DNA from: JAIBDK01 sp965261915
GTDB taxonomy: Bacteria > Pseudomonadota > Gammaproteobacteria > Arenicellales > Poriferihabitantaceae
Direction of reading: 5' to 3'
NCBI GenBank assembly: GCA_965261915.1
Contig: CBDHDW010000004.1
Location: 93,022 to 157,021 of the forward strand
DNA: 64,000 nucleotides
Shown here: piece by piece, positions 17,435 through 26,900 of the stretch
Numbering within the stretch: position 1 is the stretch's first letter
How the letters are laid out: every line of letters begins with the position of its first letter
Program-made: the position numbers and the translations under genes
Notes under the pieces: generated by a model
Seen by the model: the letters and a program-made list of their open reading frames with translations, nothing else
Database searches by the model: none
Told to the model about the DNA's origin: nothing

Positions 17435-18202
17435 TCAGACTCTCTGCTTGCGTGTGATACGTTCCCAAAATAGCCCCATTATGACGAGGATGGCTGCAAG
17501 AGAGAGAGGATAGCCAACATTCAAAACATCACTTTCGTAATTGGCATAATAGCCTTCACGGGTCCATTCTACCAAATGGATAATCGGGTTCCAACGCAAA
17601 ATGGCCACAGCTTCAGGTGGAAGATGCGAAGGGATGTAGAACACACCCGACAGGAAGAACAGAGGACGTGCAAAAATCTTCTCGACATGTTGCCATGCTT
17701 GATTGCGTTGATAAAGAATTGCGTTCAGTGTGCCGACCCCGAATCCCAGGAAAGAAGTCCCCAGAAAGGCCTGTATCATGCGTTCTGGATGGGCCGGAAA
17801 CCCCGCGAGACCAAGAACGATCAGACCCGAGTAGAACAGCGTGTTAATTACTATGAATGTGCAGGCAATAAGTGTGAGCCGGGCAAAGAGAGTGTCGGTC
17901 TCTTTGATCATCGGATATGTCAGCAGTGACTTGTTCGAAGTGAATGACCGCATGAGCGACACAGAAATTTTATTGTAAAGCTCGAGTGTCAGGATCGCGG
18001 TCGAGAAAAATAGTGCCAACGAAGTACCATATGGAGACTGGCGCCCTATCAGATAAAACAGGAAGACCAAAAAGGAGATTGAAACAAGCGGTTGCACGAT
18101 TACCCACAGGTAGCCAGTGTGCGAAGTACCGAAGGTCATGCGCGTCTCTCGCAGCGTCAAGGCGGCAATCACCCGTATTTGGATCCAAAGAACAGAAAGC
18201 AT
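17435..18202 (-). CDS. kpsM: KpsM-type capsule export permease
   Basis: A 255-residue ABC-2 permease with six hydrophobic segments, starting WIQIRVIAALTLRETRMTFG as in KpsM/BexB/CtrC and containing the conserved FFLSGVFYIPSHLPPEA before the last loop. It forms the inner-membrane channel with the ATPase encoded next. It sits between kpsE and kpsT as in group 2/3 capsule loci. Confidence 0.9.
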   Translation of the reverse strand: MLSVLWIQIRVIAALTLRETRMTFGTSHTGYLWVIVQPLVSISFLVFLFYLIGRQSPYGTSLALFFSTAILTLELYNKISVSLMRSFTSNKSLLTYPMIKETDTLFARLTLIACTFIVINTLFYSGLIVLGLAGFPAHPERMIQAFLGTSFLGFGVGTLNAILYQRNQAWQHVEKIFARPLFFLSGVFYIPSHLPPEAVAILRWNPIIHLVEWTREGYYANYESDVLNVGYPLSLAAILVIMGLFWERITRKQRV

Positions 18203-18212
18203 TCATTCATCC

Positions 18213-19469
18213 TCAGCGCAGGTGATCACGAACGGCGTAGGTGACAAGTGTGCCTATGGCCCATAATGCGAAGGCCGCTGCCAAAGTAAGCAGAGTATTA
18301 CGCAGGCGATGGGGATAGATTGCTTCTTCGGGTTTGTACGGGCGCCCGAAGATCGCAAGGTAACGTTGTTGCCGGTCGGCATCCATCCGCGCAATCTCGA
18401 GAGAGGAAAGCGCGGAAGCATAACGTTGTTGGGCAAAGGTCTGTTCGATCTGAAGCGCCTCGAACTCGGCCAGGATATCCGCGGTTGATGAGCCCTCGAC
18501 CTCAAGATTGTTGTCCCCGATGGCAGCGCGGCGTCGCACGATCTGAGTCTTGATCGCCGAGGCTTGACGGTTCAGTTGACGCAGTTTCGGCGCATCGGGG
18601 TCTACCTCGATTGAAAGTGCCTGTATCCGAGCATGGAAACCGGCCAATTGCGTTTCGAGAGATGCAATCAACTCAGCATCGAGTTGGGCATTCATTGCAG
18701 GATCAACCGAACCACGGGCCGAACGAAATTTTCGGACGGCAAGCTGGGCTTTGCGCAGTCTTTGCTCGGCCCGTTCGACCTCATTTACGGCGAACCGAAC
18801 AGAATCCTGTCGGGCCTTTTCCGATAGTGTATTCACCAAACTGTTGGCCTCCTCCAGTACAGTTTCGGCCAGTGCAAACGCGGTTTCGGCGTCGAAGGCT
18901 TGTACTTCAAACGTAACAATCCCGGTGGTACTGTCATAGGTCGTAGTGACGCGGCGTTGCCAATATACAACGAATTCCTCGAACGGCTGGCTGGCATCAA
19001 AACGAGATAACGGATCTATGGAGTTGTCGGAATAATGCGCCTGAAGGTTTAGTTGGTTGTCAAGGAAACGTACCAAATCAGGACTCTCGAGGTAGCGGCG
19101 GATGACGTAGCTGTCCGATGTAGTTGAGCCAGACGAGGTCAGCCCTGTGAAAGAGCCGATGATATCTGCGGAGCCGCCACTGTCCAACCCACGCACCAAA
19201 AAGTTGGCACCTGTGGCATAGCGGTCGGCCGCAATAACGGCATAATACAATCCACCCAGAATCGAGGGCAGAACAAACACCAGCAGAAACGACAAAACGA
19301 GTTTGGTTTGCCGTAGCTTTTGAACGCCCACTTGGGAGGGCATGCTTTGTTCCCCAGTGGGCTGCCCCGAGACTTTGGATGCAGTTGTTTTGGCTGACGT
19401 TGTCTTCCCTTCATCGGCGACCTTTGCTTCAAGGGTTATTCCTGTGTTCTTCAGGGTGGGGTCAGCCAT
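18213..19469 (-). CDS. kpsE: KpsE/CtrB-type capsule export protein
   Basis: A 418-residue inner-membrane export protein. After a polar N terminus of about 55 residues comes the first membrane segment (LVLSFLLVFVLPSILGGLYY), then a long periplasmic coiled-coil body (FAVNEVERAEQRLRKAQLAV and neighbours) and a second membrane segment near the C terminus (LLTLAAAFALWAIGTLVTY). This two-membrane-span layout with coiled coil between is that of KpsE/BexC/CtrB, which links the ABC exporter to the outer-membrane channel. It begins the kpsEMT run. Confidence 0.88.
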   Translation of the reverse strand: MADPTLKNTGITLEAKVADEGKTTSAKTTASKVSGQPTGEQSMPSQVGVQKLRQTKLVLSFLLVFVLPSILGGLYYAVIAADRYATGANFLVRGLDSGGSADIIGSFTGLTSSGSTTSDSYVIRRYLESPDLVRFLDNQLNLQAHYSDNSIDPLSRFDASQPFEEFVVYWQRRVTTTYDSTTGIVTFEVQAFDAETAFALAETVLEEANSLVNTLSEKARQDSVRFAVNEVERAEQRLRKAQLAVRKFRSARGSVDPAMNAQLDAELIASLETQLAGFHARIQALSIEVDPDAPKLRQLNRQASAIKTQIVRRRAAIGDNNLEVEGSSTADILAEFEALQIEQTFAQQRYASALSSLEIARMDADRQQRYLAIFGRPYKPEEAIYPHRLRNTLLTLAAAFALWAIGTLVTYAVRDHLR

Positions 19470-19663
19470 TTTCAGCCTCCTTGTCGTTCAGACTTCCTTC
19501 GTCCTTCAGTAGTGCAAAACAGGCATCTCGGAAAGCATCACCAGGCGGGTGCGCAAAATGCGCATTCCTATGATCTTAACCACCTATTCTTATTCATCGT
19601 GACCAGTTTTGTTACTGATCTTTGGTTCGGGTTTAATCCGCCCGCCTGGGTGATTTATTAATG

Positions 19664-20327
19664 TCATTTTTCTCCGTTTTGGTCAATGTTTTCTAGTTTG
19701 TTTTTCTCGGTCCTTATCTTCCTCATGGATTGGCCGTTGAGTTCGATCCTGTGGGCGTTATGGATGATGCGGTCAAGGATGGCATCGGCGAAAGTCGGTT
19801 CGCCGATAACCTCGTGCCACTTGTCGACCGGGAGTTGGCTGGTGATCAGGATTGATGCATTCTGGTATCGATCCTCGACAATTTCCATGAGGTCTCGGCG
19901 CTGGTCGGCATTGAGACGCTCCGGTCCCCAATCGTCTAGGATCAACAGGTTTGGTTTGATCAGTACCCGGAACAAACGTGGATACCGTTCATCGGCGGGT
20001 CCCATTTCCAGTTCCGCAAACATCCTGGGGAGGCGCTTGTATAATACCGAGAAGTCGTCCCGGCAGGCCTTTTGGCCGAGGGCACAAGAAAGCCATGATT
20101 TGCCGATCCCACATGGCCCACCAATGATCAGATTCTGTTTCTGGGCGATCCATTTACCGTGCGTCAGTTGCTGGAAGAGCGATTTGTTGAGCCGTCTTGG
20201 GGTGCGGTAATCGAACAGTCCTCAATGGATGCATCAGTATGGCGTAACCTGGCGTTTCTGAGCCGGTATGTGAGACGGCGGTCATTCCGATCAGCTTCTT
20301 CGCGGTCGAGCAACAAGGCCAACCATT
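19664..20327 (-). pseudogene. IstB-like IS21 helper ATPase, broken
   Basis: The minus strand keeps GGPCGIGKSWLSCALGQKA (Walker A), LLILDDWGPERL (Walker B) and ILITSQLPVDKWHEVIGEP, all diagnostic of IstB. An upstream segment (WLALLLDREEADRNDRRLTY, then HTDASIED) is in a different frame, with a one-base loss near 20222 before LFDYRTPRRLNKSLFQQL. No IstA transposase is left. The remnant separates kpsE from the transferase genes. Confidence 0.82.
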
Positions 20328-20640
20328 GTGCGTGGTCAGGCCGAAAATCTGATCAAGCTCCACAAAACCCAACTGAAGAGCGACCGCACATCGTGCTCAG
20401 CCGCCTGCGCCAACCAGATGCGGCTCATTCTCCACACTGCTGCCTATTGGCTGCTCTGGGAAGTGCGCCAGGCAATTCCGGAAAGCACACCTTTGAAATG
20501 CACCGAGTTCACCACCCTCCAGAACCGCATCATCAAGATTGGGCCCGTGTTATCGAAACCGCTACACGTATCTGCGTCGCCTTCGCATCCGCCTATCCAG
20601 ATAAAAACAACTCTTTACACAGATACTCGGCGCACTGACA
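20328..20640 (+). pseudogene. IS1380-family transposase, C-terminal fragment
   Basis: GQAENLIKLHKTQLKSDRTS followed by ANQMRLILHTAAYWLLWEVR is the C-terminal region of IS1380 transposases. The frame then shifts to WARVIETATRICVAFASAY and stops at 20637-20639. The N-terminal two thirds are missing. The following 200 bases to about 20830 probably hold the IS right end. Confidence 0.75.
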
Positions 20641-20837
20641 ACGACGCCTGCCGGCAATCCTCAAGCACCATAGCAATCACGCCGCGCAACGCCCCGTCAC
20701 CCGAAACTGAAACCTGCAAACTCAAACGCCGGAAAGCCCGCGCAACAAACCCGTTTGCCTCGGCAAATGTGAAACCGTTTCCGCGCACAAAAACCTCTGC
20801 TCCAAAACATCCGGTGAATAATCCGGGCTAAGGGTAG
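20641..20837. other. IS remnant tail, no gene
   Basis: Intergenic DNA between the IS1380 fragment and the transferase gene. GTGAATAATCCGGGCTAAGG near 20813-20832 resembles an IS1380 end as I recall it. Open frames here have no recognisable content. Confidence 0.4.
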
Positions 20838-22253
20838 TCAGGCCGAACGCTTGCACTCAAGGAGCTTCTGACACTCTTCAACAAACACGCTTCCTGGTGG
20901 TTGCCCATAGTCTCCAAAAGCATGTCTACGCAGATCCTCACGCTCTGCAATCATGAAATCATCGCTCAGGACCTTCTCCACAAGGTTTAATAGATTGCTT
21001 GCGTCATTTTCGATTAAGTAGCCTGCCTTAGCAGATGGATATTTTTCTAGCTGAACGCGTGTCAACCCGTGCGGATTAGTAACCAAATATGGTTTACCAG
21101 AATACAAAAAGTCGATGATGGTTGATGAAATATCAGAGACTAGAATATCTGCTTTCGCATAAAGCTCGAACGGATTTACGTTGTGTTTGGCAAGATAAAA
21201 ATCATGGTTATCACCATTTTTAGTGGCTAGTTTTTTGATTTTTTTCTTTACCTTACCCCAGTTAGGATCCTTGTAAGAGACGGGGTGGGGCTTGAAAATA
21301 ATTTGAGTTTTGAGCCCTGTTTTCAGTTTTAGAAGTTCGCCCACAATTTTATCCGACATGAAAAGTGATGAAAAATCGCTATCCTCAAAGGTTCCAGCCC
21401 AAGTAGTCATGTAAACGATAGTTAGATCGTATGCGCTTTTATGCGGTTTAGAGACATAATCAAGTTGAGGGCGGCCAACGATATTGAATTTATTTTTTGG
21501 AATCGAGACGTTATTCTGCGCATATCTGTCAATGGCCATCTGACCAGACACAAACAGACGATCATACATCACGGCTGTCGGGTGGAAACTTGGGGGCTTG
21601 TCACTATCACCATGCAGCAACTGAACATGTGTTATATGGGGTAGTTTTTTTATCATTTCTGCATTTTTCATACTATTATTCGCATGAAACATTACGCTGG
21701 CAGAATCAGGTTTAAGTGCCAGAATATTCTTGGTGCCCTGTGCATAAATTGCGACTACAGTAGGCATATCAAAAAACGCCTTAAGATGCTTTTGCTCGCG
21801 AACGAAGACGACCAAATGCTCCCCTGTTTTTTCAATTGCCGGTAGCCACATCGTCACATGGTAGGGGTCAAGCATGTGTGGACCAGAAAAATGGAACATA
21901 AATCGACTGGATGTTAGCTCCTTTCGTTGTCCCATCTCTAAATATCGAATAGGCTCAGAAAGCTTTGCAATTGTTATAACAAACCCAACAAGTGTCGCTC
22001 GAACCACGCAAAATATAGCTAAAATAGACAATTGGAACAGAACATCTGAAGTAATGTACGGTGATGCAGTAATGATGCAAACCACACCTAGAAGGGTCGC
22101 AACTGTTGAAATTTGGATTAGTTTAGAGGGCGCATAGGCTGTATGTGGAAGTGTCGATATGATTGACCCCTTGCGAGCTCTTACCTCAAAGTAACGCGCA
22201 AAAATCTCAACAAGCGCAGCAGCCAGTAGGAACAAAATTGTTGTCAGAAGCAT
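20838..22253 (-). CDS. CDP-glycerol/CDP-ribitol phosphotransferase-like capsule polymerase
   Basis: A 471-residue protein. About four membrane segments fill residues 1-120 and are followed by a glycosyltransferase-B type domain of the teichoic-acid polymerase family: VQLLHGDSDKPPSFHPTA, DRLFVSGQMAIDRY, VYMTTWAGTFEDSDFSS, IIFKPHPVSYKD and ADILVSDISSTIIDFLYSGK. The HGDSDK histidine and the SDxSS motif are the conserved active-site elements of TagF-type enzymes. It should transfer polyol-phosphate units from a CDP donor to the growing capsule at the inner membrane. It is separated from the other transferases by a TnpB remnant. Confidence 0.82.
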   Translation of the reverse strand: MLLTTILFLLAAALVEIFARYFEVRARKGSIISTLPHTAYAPSKLIQISTVATLLGVVCIITASPYITSDVLFQLSILAIFCVVRATLVGFVITIAKLSEPIRYLEMGQRKELTSSRFMFHFSGPHMLDPYHVTMWLPAIEKTGEHLVVFVREQKHLKAFFDMPTVVAIYAQGTKNILALKPDSASVMFHANNSMKNAEMIKKLPHITHVQLLHGDSDKPPSFHPTAVMYDRLFVSGQMAIDRYAQNNVSIPKNKFNIVGRPQLDYVSKPHKSAYDLTIVYMTTWAGTFEDSDFSSLFMSDKIVGELLKLKTGLKTQIIFKPHPVSYKDPNWGKVKKKIKKLATKNGDNHDFYLAKHNVNPFELYAKADILVSDISSTIIDFLYSGKPYLVTNPHGLTRVQLEKYPSAKAGYLIENDASNLLNLVEKVLSDDFMIAEREDLRRHAFGDYGQPPGSVFVEECQKLLECKRSA

Positions 22254-22261
22254 TTACGGAC

Positions 22262-22580
22262 CATCTTTCTCATTGAATTACAAACTTGAAGAACGCGGGG
22301 GGCATATGTGCAAAGTCCCCGCGCATTACACTTCGCAAACTTGTTCTGAATGCGGAGCCGTGGACAAGGAAAGCCGCGAGAGCCAAGCGTCTTTCTACTG
22401 TCAGCATTGCGGCTACCGCGCCAACGCAGACATAAATGCGGCGAAGAATATCCTGCGGCGGAACACGTCGTCTATGGTCGTGGAGGATGAGCAATTGGCT
22501 CCCCTTTGAAGCGATAACTGTGAAGGGAATTACTTCCCCGAAAAATCCCCCTGCTTTAGCTGGGGGAAGATGTTAAGATG
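22262..22580 (+). pseudogene. TnpB (IS200/IS605) C-terminal fragment with right end
   Basis: MNYKLEERGGHMCKVPAHYT, then SQTCSECGAVDKESR and FYCQHCGYRANADINAAKN: the TnpB zinc ribbon and the final RuvC-type DINAAKNI motif. Only about 79 codons remain (22273-22509). Downstream, CCCCCTGCTTTAGCTGGGGG (22550-22569) is a typical right-end hairpin of such elements and overlaps the end of the next capsule gene. Confidence 0.82.
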
Positions 22581-24202
22581 TTTATGCCCTCCCGCCTTAT
22601 GAAATCGAGATACGCCAGAAGTGCTGGATAATCATTGAAATGGGTTTGTGATATGTTTGTATCTGCTATCTTATTCGGTTTGGAGGGAGTCTTATTGCTG
22701 ATAGCAGACAAGGTTTGGTTCATATGCTCAGCATTGAACGCGTAAAGACCAGAAGGTGCCGGACCATCGCCAATCCATATCAACGGTTTGTTTGTTGCTC
22801 GCAGGACAGACAGGTCGGTGGCAGACGTTACTGCGATGATATCGGCGATGTTGGCGGCCATAACAGCGCTGCCCGTCAATTGGCGTAAACCGCCCATATC
22901 CGCTCTACTGGCCTCACGGCTTTGCAATGCGTGTGATAATCCATCTCCTGTTTTCGGGAAAACGAGATCAAGATGCAGGTTGTCGCAGTCCAAGGCAGCG
23001 TCGATCAAGGCAGGAATAGTCGTTGCCAGATGCGGTGGGGTACTGCCAGTTGCGTCGTCAGGCCCGACATAAACGGCTATTCTGGGGCATACGGGAACGG
23101 TAGCGTATGCGGGCAGGTATACCTTATCTTCGATACTTGAGACAGTAAATATGCGTGTTCGCAAGCTTGAAGGCGGGCTTGCCCGCCAGAGAGCTGCAAC
23201 CTTTGCATTCGGGGCCACAACGGCATCATACATGGCGATATTATGTGGCAGTATCATAGCCTTAGCCAATGCATCCGATGCAACTAAAATATGATGATAC
23301 TGATTGTAACGGATGAAATGCCCGTTTTTTATTGCATCGTTGACATAGAAGACAGCTTTGATTCCCTGCAAAGCAAAGGCATCGAGCGTTGCAATAGTAG
23401 GGGCGAACCATACGCTGTGCGCTTGAGACTTGGCCAAAACCCCTCGCGCAGCCCCCTCGCGTGCAACTACCGCCAGCTCAACACCCTCAGAGCTTAGCCG
23501 TTCAATAAGCTCCATTGGTGCTATGCTTGAGGGCTTTGTTTGGGAATAATATAACAATGTTGTTACCGCGTTTTGGGTCAGGCTATTGGCTATCTGTGCA
23601 GCAGCGGTTGCCCTCAGGCGATCACAAAACTCTTTAGTGCCTTTCCAAGTCGCAATTGCGATTGCAATGGCCCCGAACGCAGCCAGGAGTGCCAGCATCC
23701 ATGTTAGACCAGGTCCACGTTCATTGATAAGAACAGCCGAACTTGTTACCAGAGAGACCGCGCATATCCCCACCCGTAGAGTATAGATCGTGCGATTACC
23801 GATCATTACCAATGTACTTTTATCGAATGCCGGCAAATGGCTGACAAGAGCCACAGCCTTAGTGGTTGCAAAGGCCACAATACGCACTGCAGCGTAACAA
23901 ATACCCAGCCCGATAGCTACGGCAAGGCCAGTCAGAAGATATGTATTGATGTTGCCAGTAAGGCCGCCGATTAAAATCCAGTTGGCCAGCACTAAAAAAG
24001 GTACAGGAGCCTCAGGATAGGGGCCAAGCGTAGAAGAACCAAATACAGCCCGTTGTGTCTTTACAGTCAGGAAGGCGGGAACATGTATCGAGATCGTCAA
24101 TAGCATGGCAGCTATCTCAGCCGGTGTTAAACTTTCTGAAAGAAACAACAGCGCGAACCCAAGTAAAATCAGAATCATACAATAGACACCGAGGTGCATC
24201 AT
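22556..24202 (-). CDS. Membrane protein with divergent polyol-phosphate transferase domain
   Basis: A 548-residue protein. Residues 1-200 have about six hydrophobic segments (for example MILILLGFALLFLSES and LTGLAVAIGLGICYAAVRIV). The soluble part (LLYYSQTKPSSIAPMELIER, then GHFIRYNQYHHILVASDALA) follows the same fold order as the neighbouring CDP-glycerol transferases but lacks the HGDSDK motif, so it may be an inactive or altered relative. Its stop region coincides with the end of an IS200/IS605 remnant, and the last residues (NILTSSPS) may derive from it. It overlaps the start side of its neighbours by one base. Confidence 0.62.
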   Translation of the reverse strand: MMHLGVYCMILILLGFALLFLSESLTPAEIAAMLLTISIHVPAFLTVKTQRAVFGSSTLGPYPEAPVPFLVLANWILIGGLTGNINTYLLTGLAVAIGLGICYAAVRIVAFATTKAVALVSHLPAFDKSTLVMIGNRTIYTLRVGICAVSLVTSSAVLINERGPGLTWMLALLAAFGAIAIAIATWKGTKEFCDRLRATAAAQIANSLTQNAVTTLLYYSQTKPSSIAPMELIERLSSEGVELAVVAREGAARGVLAKSQAHSVWFAPTIATLDAFALQGIKAVFYVNDAIKNGHFIRYNQYHHILVASDALAKAMILPHNIAMYDAVVAPNAKVAALWRASPPSSLRTRIFTVSSIEDKVYLPAYATVPVCPRIAVYVGPDDATGSTPPHLATTIPALIDAALDCDNLHLDLVFPKTGDGLSHALQSREASRADMGGLRQLTGSAVMAANIADIIAVTSATDLSVLRATNKPLIWIGDGPAPSGLYAFNAEHMNQTLSAISNKTPSKPNKIADTNISQTHFNDYPALLAYLDFIRREGINILTSSPS

Positions 24203-25447
24203 TTAAGTTCCTTTTCCGGCACCATTCCAGAACGGATCTTGGTGTACATAATTGATCAGCCACGCGCGCCGCGCCGCGCCGTTCTGTTTCTCAAGTTCTG
24301 GTGCGTGCCAGCAGAAAACACGGGCGCGATGAATAGCATCTATCACTTGTGCATCTTCAAGATACGCAATAGTGGCGTTTTCCACGCATGTTTCAGGCAA
24401 AAAGGCCTTTTTGTAATAAAAATCCTGCAATGGCACAGGGATATTTTCAGGATGGGTGATAACCATATGCGAGATGTGCTGCTTCAGGAAAACGGCTTCC
24501 ATACCTGAGACATCACACAGTCCTAACGCTACAGGTAACGGTGTTATGCTGCTCGCGTTCAAGCGAGGTATGCCGCCAAGACGCATGCGGCTTACTATAC
24601 GGATTGGCAAACTGGCATCGTCAAGTGACAGCTCTGGTTGAAATCCATCCGCAGAGAGCTGGCGGACGCCAGACACGAAGTCGCGCAAAAGGCGTGGCTG
24701 AAGCAGGCCAAGATAGGGGTGTGGCTTAACTACGACACGCGTTATTCCTGCTGCTCTAGCTGCTCTAGCTGCGGTATAGAAGCCGTATCGAGCCGTGATC
24801 GAACTGTAATTGTCTCGTCCGTTGTCATAGCCCTCCCATGTCGGGCAATAAAGCAGGGCTGCATTATCGGCATCCCGCGCAGCCGGAGCTATCCAGTCAA
24901 GTGCTTGTACGAAGCTGTCGCCCATCATCACCAGTCGCCCACCATCGACGTCGGCCGGGGTAAATATTCCAGCAGCGAGATAACGGTCGCGCGACAGACC
25001 ACCTGCCACCGAGATATAGTCATAAAGCCGTGCGGCAGGACGGTTGGAGGCTAGTTTGTTGCTTTCGCCGTGAAGCGTAAGGACGTGATGAACGCCGCGA
25101 TTGGTGACCAAGTTCAAATTAGACTGTGAATTGAACGGATAAAAGACAACGCCGCCCGGGGACAAGGGTATACGTCTGATTTGTTTATTGCGGATATTGC
25201 GGATATCAAGATCACGGGGAAGATTGTTAGTTGCCAGTTGGGCCCAGTGCCACGCATTAATGCGCATAAAAAGCGGCGTTTCAGTACGACCGAACATTCC
25301 GCTGTCATAGAAGGGCAATATCTGTCGCAAGGCAGAGATCACGGGACTATCGAGATAAACCGCTTGATCGCACGCTACTGCGTCAGAAACTGCGAAAGGT
25401 GGCGCAGAACCACCATTCAGAGCGTTTTTGAAATTGGCTGGATGCAT
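24203..25447 (-). CDS. CDP-glycerol/CDP-ribitol phosphotransferase-like protein
   Basis: A 414-residue soluble protein with VLTLHGESNKLASNRPAA, LYDYISVAGGLSRDRYLAAG, LYCPTWEGYDNGRDNYSS and VVVKPHPYLGLL, which parallel the teichoic-acid transferase motifs HGxSxK, P-T-W and K-P-H-P. The SDxS element appears altered (LCDVSGMEAVFLKQHISHM). It follows the SDR gene by five bases and abuts the 548-residue gene, so all are one operon. Likely transfers a polyol phosphate during primer or chain synthesis. Confidence 0.75.
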   Translation of the reverse strand: MHPANFKNALNGGSAPPFAVSDAVACDQAVYLDSPVISALRQILPFYDSGMFGRTETPLFMRINAWHWAQLATNNLPRDLDIRNIRNKQIRRIPLSPGGVVFYPFNSQSNLNLVTNRGVHHVLTLHGESNKLASNRPAARLYDYISVAGGLSRDRYLAAGIFTPADVDGGRLVMMGDSFVQALDWIAPAARDADNAALLYCPTWEGYDNGRDNYSSITARYGFYTAARAARAAGITRVVVKPHPYLGLLQPRLLRDFVSGVRQLSADGFQPELSLDDASLPIRIVSRMRLGGIPRLNASSITPLPVALGLCDVSGMEAVFLKQHISHMVITHPENIPVPLQDFYYKKAFLPETCVENATIAYLEDAQVIDAIHRARVFCWHAPELEKQNGAARRAWLINYVHQDPFWNGAGKGT

Positions 25448-25452
25448 TTTCT

Positions 25453-26193
25453 TTACCTCAGATACGAACGAACCACGAGGTTCTGGCTATGCAGCAGCTT
25501 TCCTGTATCGCTTGTCATCATTGCTACAACTTGTGCCACTTGTGCTGGCTGCATAATTGTTAAAGGATTTTCATCCGGTGCAAGTACGCGGCGCAGATCA
25601 GTAGCACAACGGCCAGGCGAGAGGCAGGCCACGTCGATACCTTGAGGTGCCAACTCTTCGCGAAGCACTTCAGACATGTTGATTACTGCAGCCTTTGATG
25701 CTGAATACGTCAGCCAGCCAGCGCGTCCTCCAATACCAACAGTCGAAGCTATATTGATTATCTGCTCAAGCGGATAATTTCGGCGCAACGCCTCTTGGAT
25801 GATACGGAAAGGAGAGTAAAGGTTAACACACATTGTATGTATAAAATCCGACATCTCGGCCTCATGGATTGGGGCTGGCTTGGTAAATCCGGCATTGTTG
25901 ATGATTGTATCCACACGAACCTTCAATGCATCTAACTCATCATATATACGTGAAATTACCTCATGATCCGACAAATCGGCTTCGATCGGCACAAGCTTGC
26001 ATTTCCTGCCTAGTGCGCGGATATACTCAACAGCTTCATTAAATTTATGCGAAGGGCGTGCAATCATTACCACACAGCCAAAACCATGGTCTCCAATTAC
26101 AAGATTTTTAGCAATTTCGAAACCAATTCCCTTTGAGGCACCCGTTATAATTACGGTTTTGCCTAAGCTTTTAACCTCTTCAACCATGCTCAT
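25453..26193 (-). CDS. SDR reductase, probable ribulose-5-phosphate reductase (Bcs1 C-half)
   Basis: A 246-residue Rossmann reductase with VIITGASKGIGFEIAKN, IINNAGFTKP, catalytic Ser in INIASTVGIGG and YSASKAAVINM. The ending PGRCATDLRRVLAPDENPLT with IMQPAQVAQVV is the wording of the reductase half of Bcs1-type proteins, which reduce ribulose 5-phosphate to ribitol 5-phosphate. In Haemophilus it is fused behind the cytidylyltransferase; here the two genes overlap by 14 bases in the same order. Function inferred from this pairing. Confidence 0.78.
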   Translation of the reverse strand: MSMVEEVKSLGKTVIITGASKGIGFEIAKNLVIGDHGFGCVVMIARPSHKFNEAVEYIRALGRKCKLVPIEADLSDHEVISRIYDELDALKVRVDTIINNAGFTKPAPIHEAEMSDFIHTMCVNLYSPFRIIQEALRRNYPLEQIINIASTVGIGGRAGWLTYSASKAAVINMSEVLREELAPQGIDVACLSPGRCATDLRRVLAPDENPLTIMQPAQVAQVVAMMTSDTGKLLHSQNLVVRSYLR

Positions 26194-26887
26194 ATCCCGC
26201 TTTTATAATTTGCTTTGCTATCAAAAAATCTTCTGGGCTTGTAATTTTAAGATTCTTGCTAGCTCCGTTAAGAGTAATGACCTGAGTTTGGGTCATGCTT
26301 ACAACCATAACAGCATCCTCGGTAAAGACATTGCCCCTTTTGATTGCCCTTTTATGTGCTTTAAGCAACGTGTCGCGATCGAATTTTTGTGGCAACTGGA
26401 TGTCAAATACCTCATCACGCGATACGCCATTTTGAATCATCTGTGTTTCCTGATTTATCTGGCACATCGAAAAGGCGATGTGATAACACAAAGCGGCGTT
26501 GGGCTCGGGGCATTCGATTAACTTTGTGAACATTCCCATGTCCGCAAAGGGTCGGGCCGATTCATGCAACAAAACTGTGTCATACCGTGCAGCTTGGGCC
26601 AAAATATACGAACTTTCCTGTCGTGTCTTGCCGCCATCGACGATTGTGTAGGTTTGCCTTTTACAATAGGTTTCCATGATCTCGCAGGTGCGCCGATGGT
26701 AGCCATCAGGCGCATTGACGATGATTTCTCTAATATTCTGTATGCGTGTGGCCAAAATGATTGAATGCGCAATCAACGGATGGCCGGCAAGTTCATAAAA
26801 TTGCTTAGGTTCACAATGGCCTGACCTCTGACCGACCCCGCCTGAAAGCAGTAATAGTGAAATGGGTTGTTTTGAAGTAATCATCAT
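26180..26887 (-). CDS. IspD/TarI-like cytidylyltransferase (CDP-ribitol synthesis)
   Basis: A 235-residue nucleotidyltransferase from ATG 26887, which has a GGAGC ribosome site; a longer frame to 26911 overlaps the previous gene. LLLLSGGVGQRSGHCEPKQF holds the CTP-binding loop (IspD has GxGxR), followed by VNAPDGYHRR, DGGKTRQES and LLHESARPF. The context with an SDR of the Bcs1 type and polyol-phosphate transferases favours ribitol-5-phosphate cytidylyltransferase over isoprenoid synthesis. Product CDP-ribitol would feed the capsule polymer. Confidence 0.8.
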   Translation of the reverse strand: MMITSKQPISLLLLSGGVGQRSGHCEPKQFYELAGHPLIAHSIILATRIQNIREIIVNAPDGYHRRTCEIMETYCKRQTYTIVDGGKTRQESSYILAQAARYDTVLLHESARPFADMGMFTKLIECPEPNAALCYHIAFSMCQINQETQMIQNGVSRDEVFDIQLPQKFDRDTLLKAHKRAIKRGNVFTEDAVMVVSMTQTQVITLNGASKNLKITSPEDFLIAKQIIKAGYEHG

Positions 26888-26900
26888 AGCTCCATAATTG

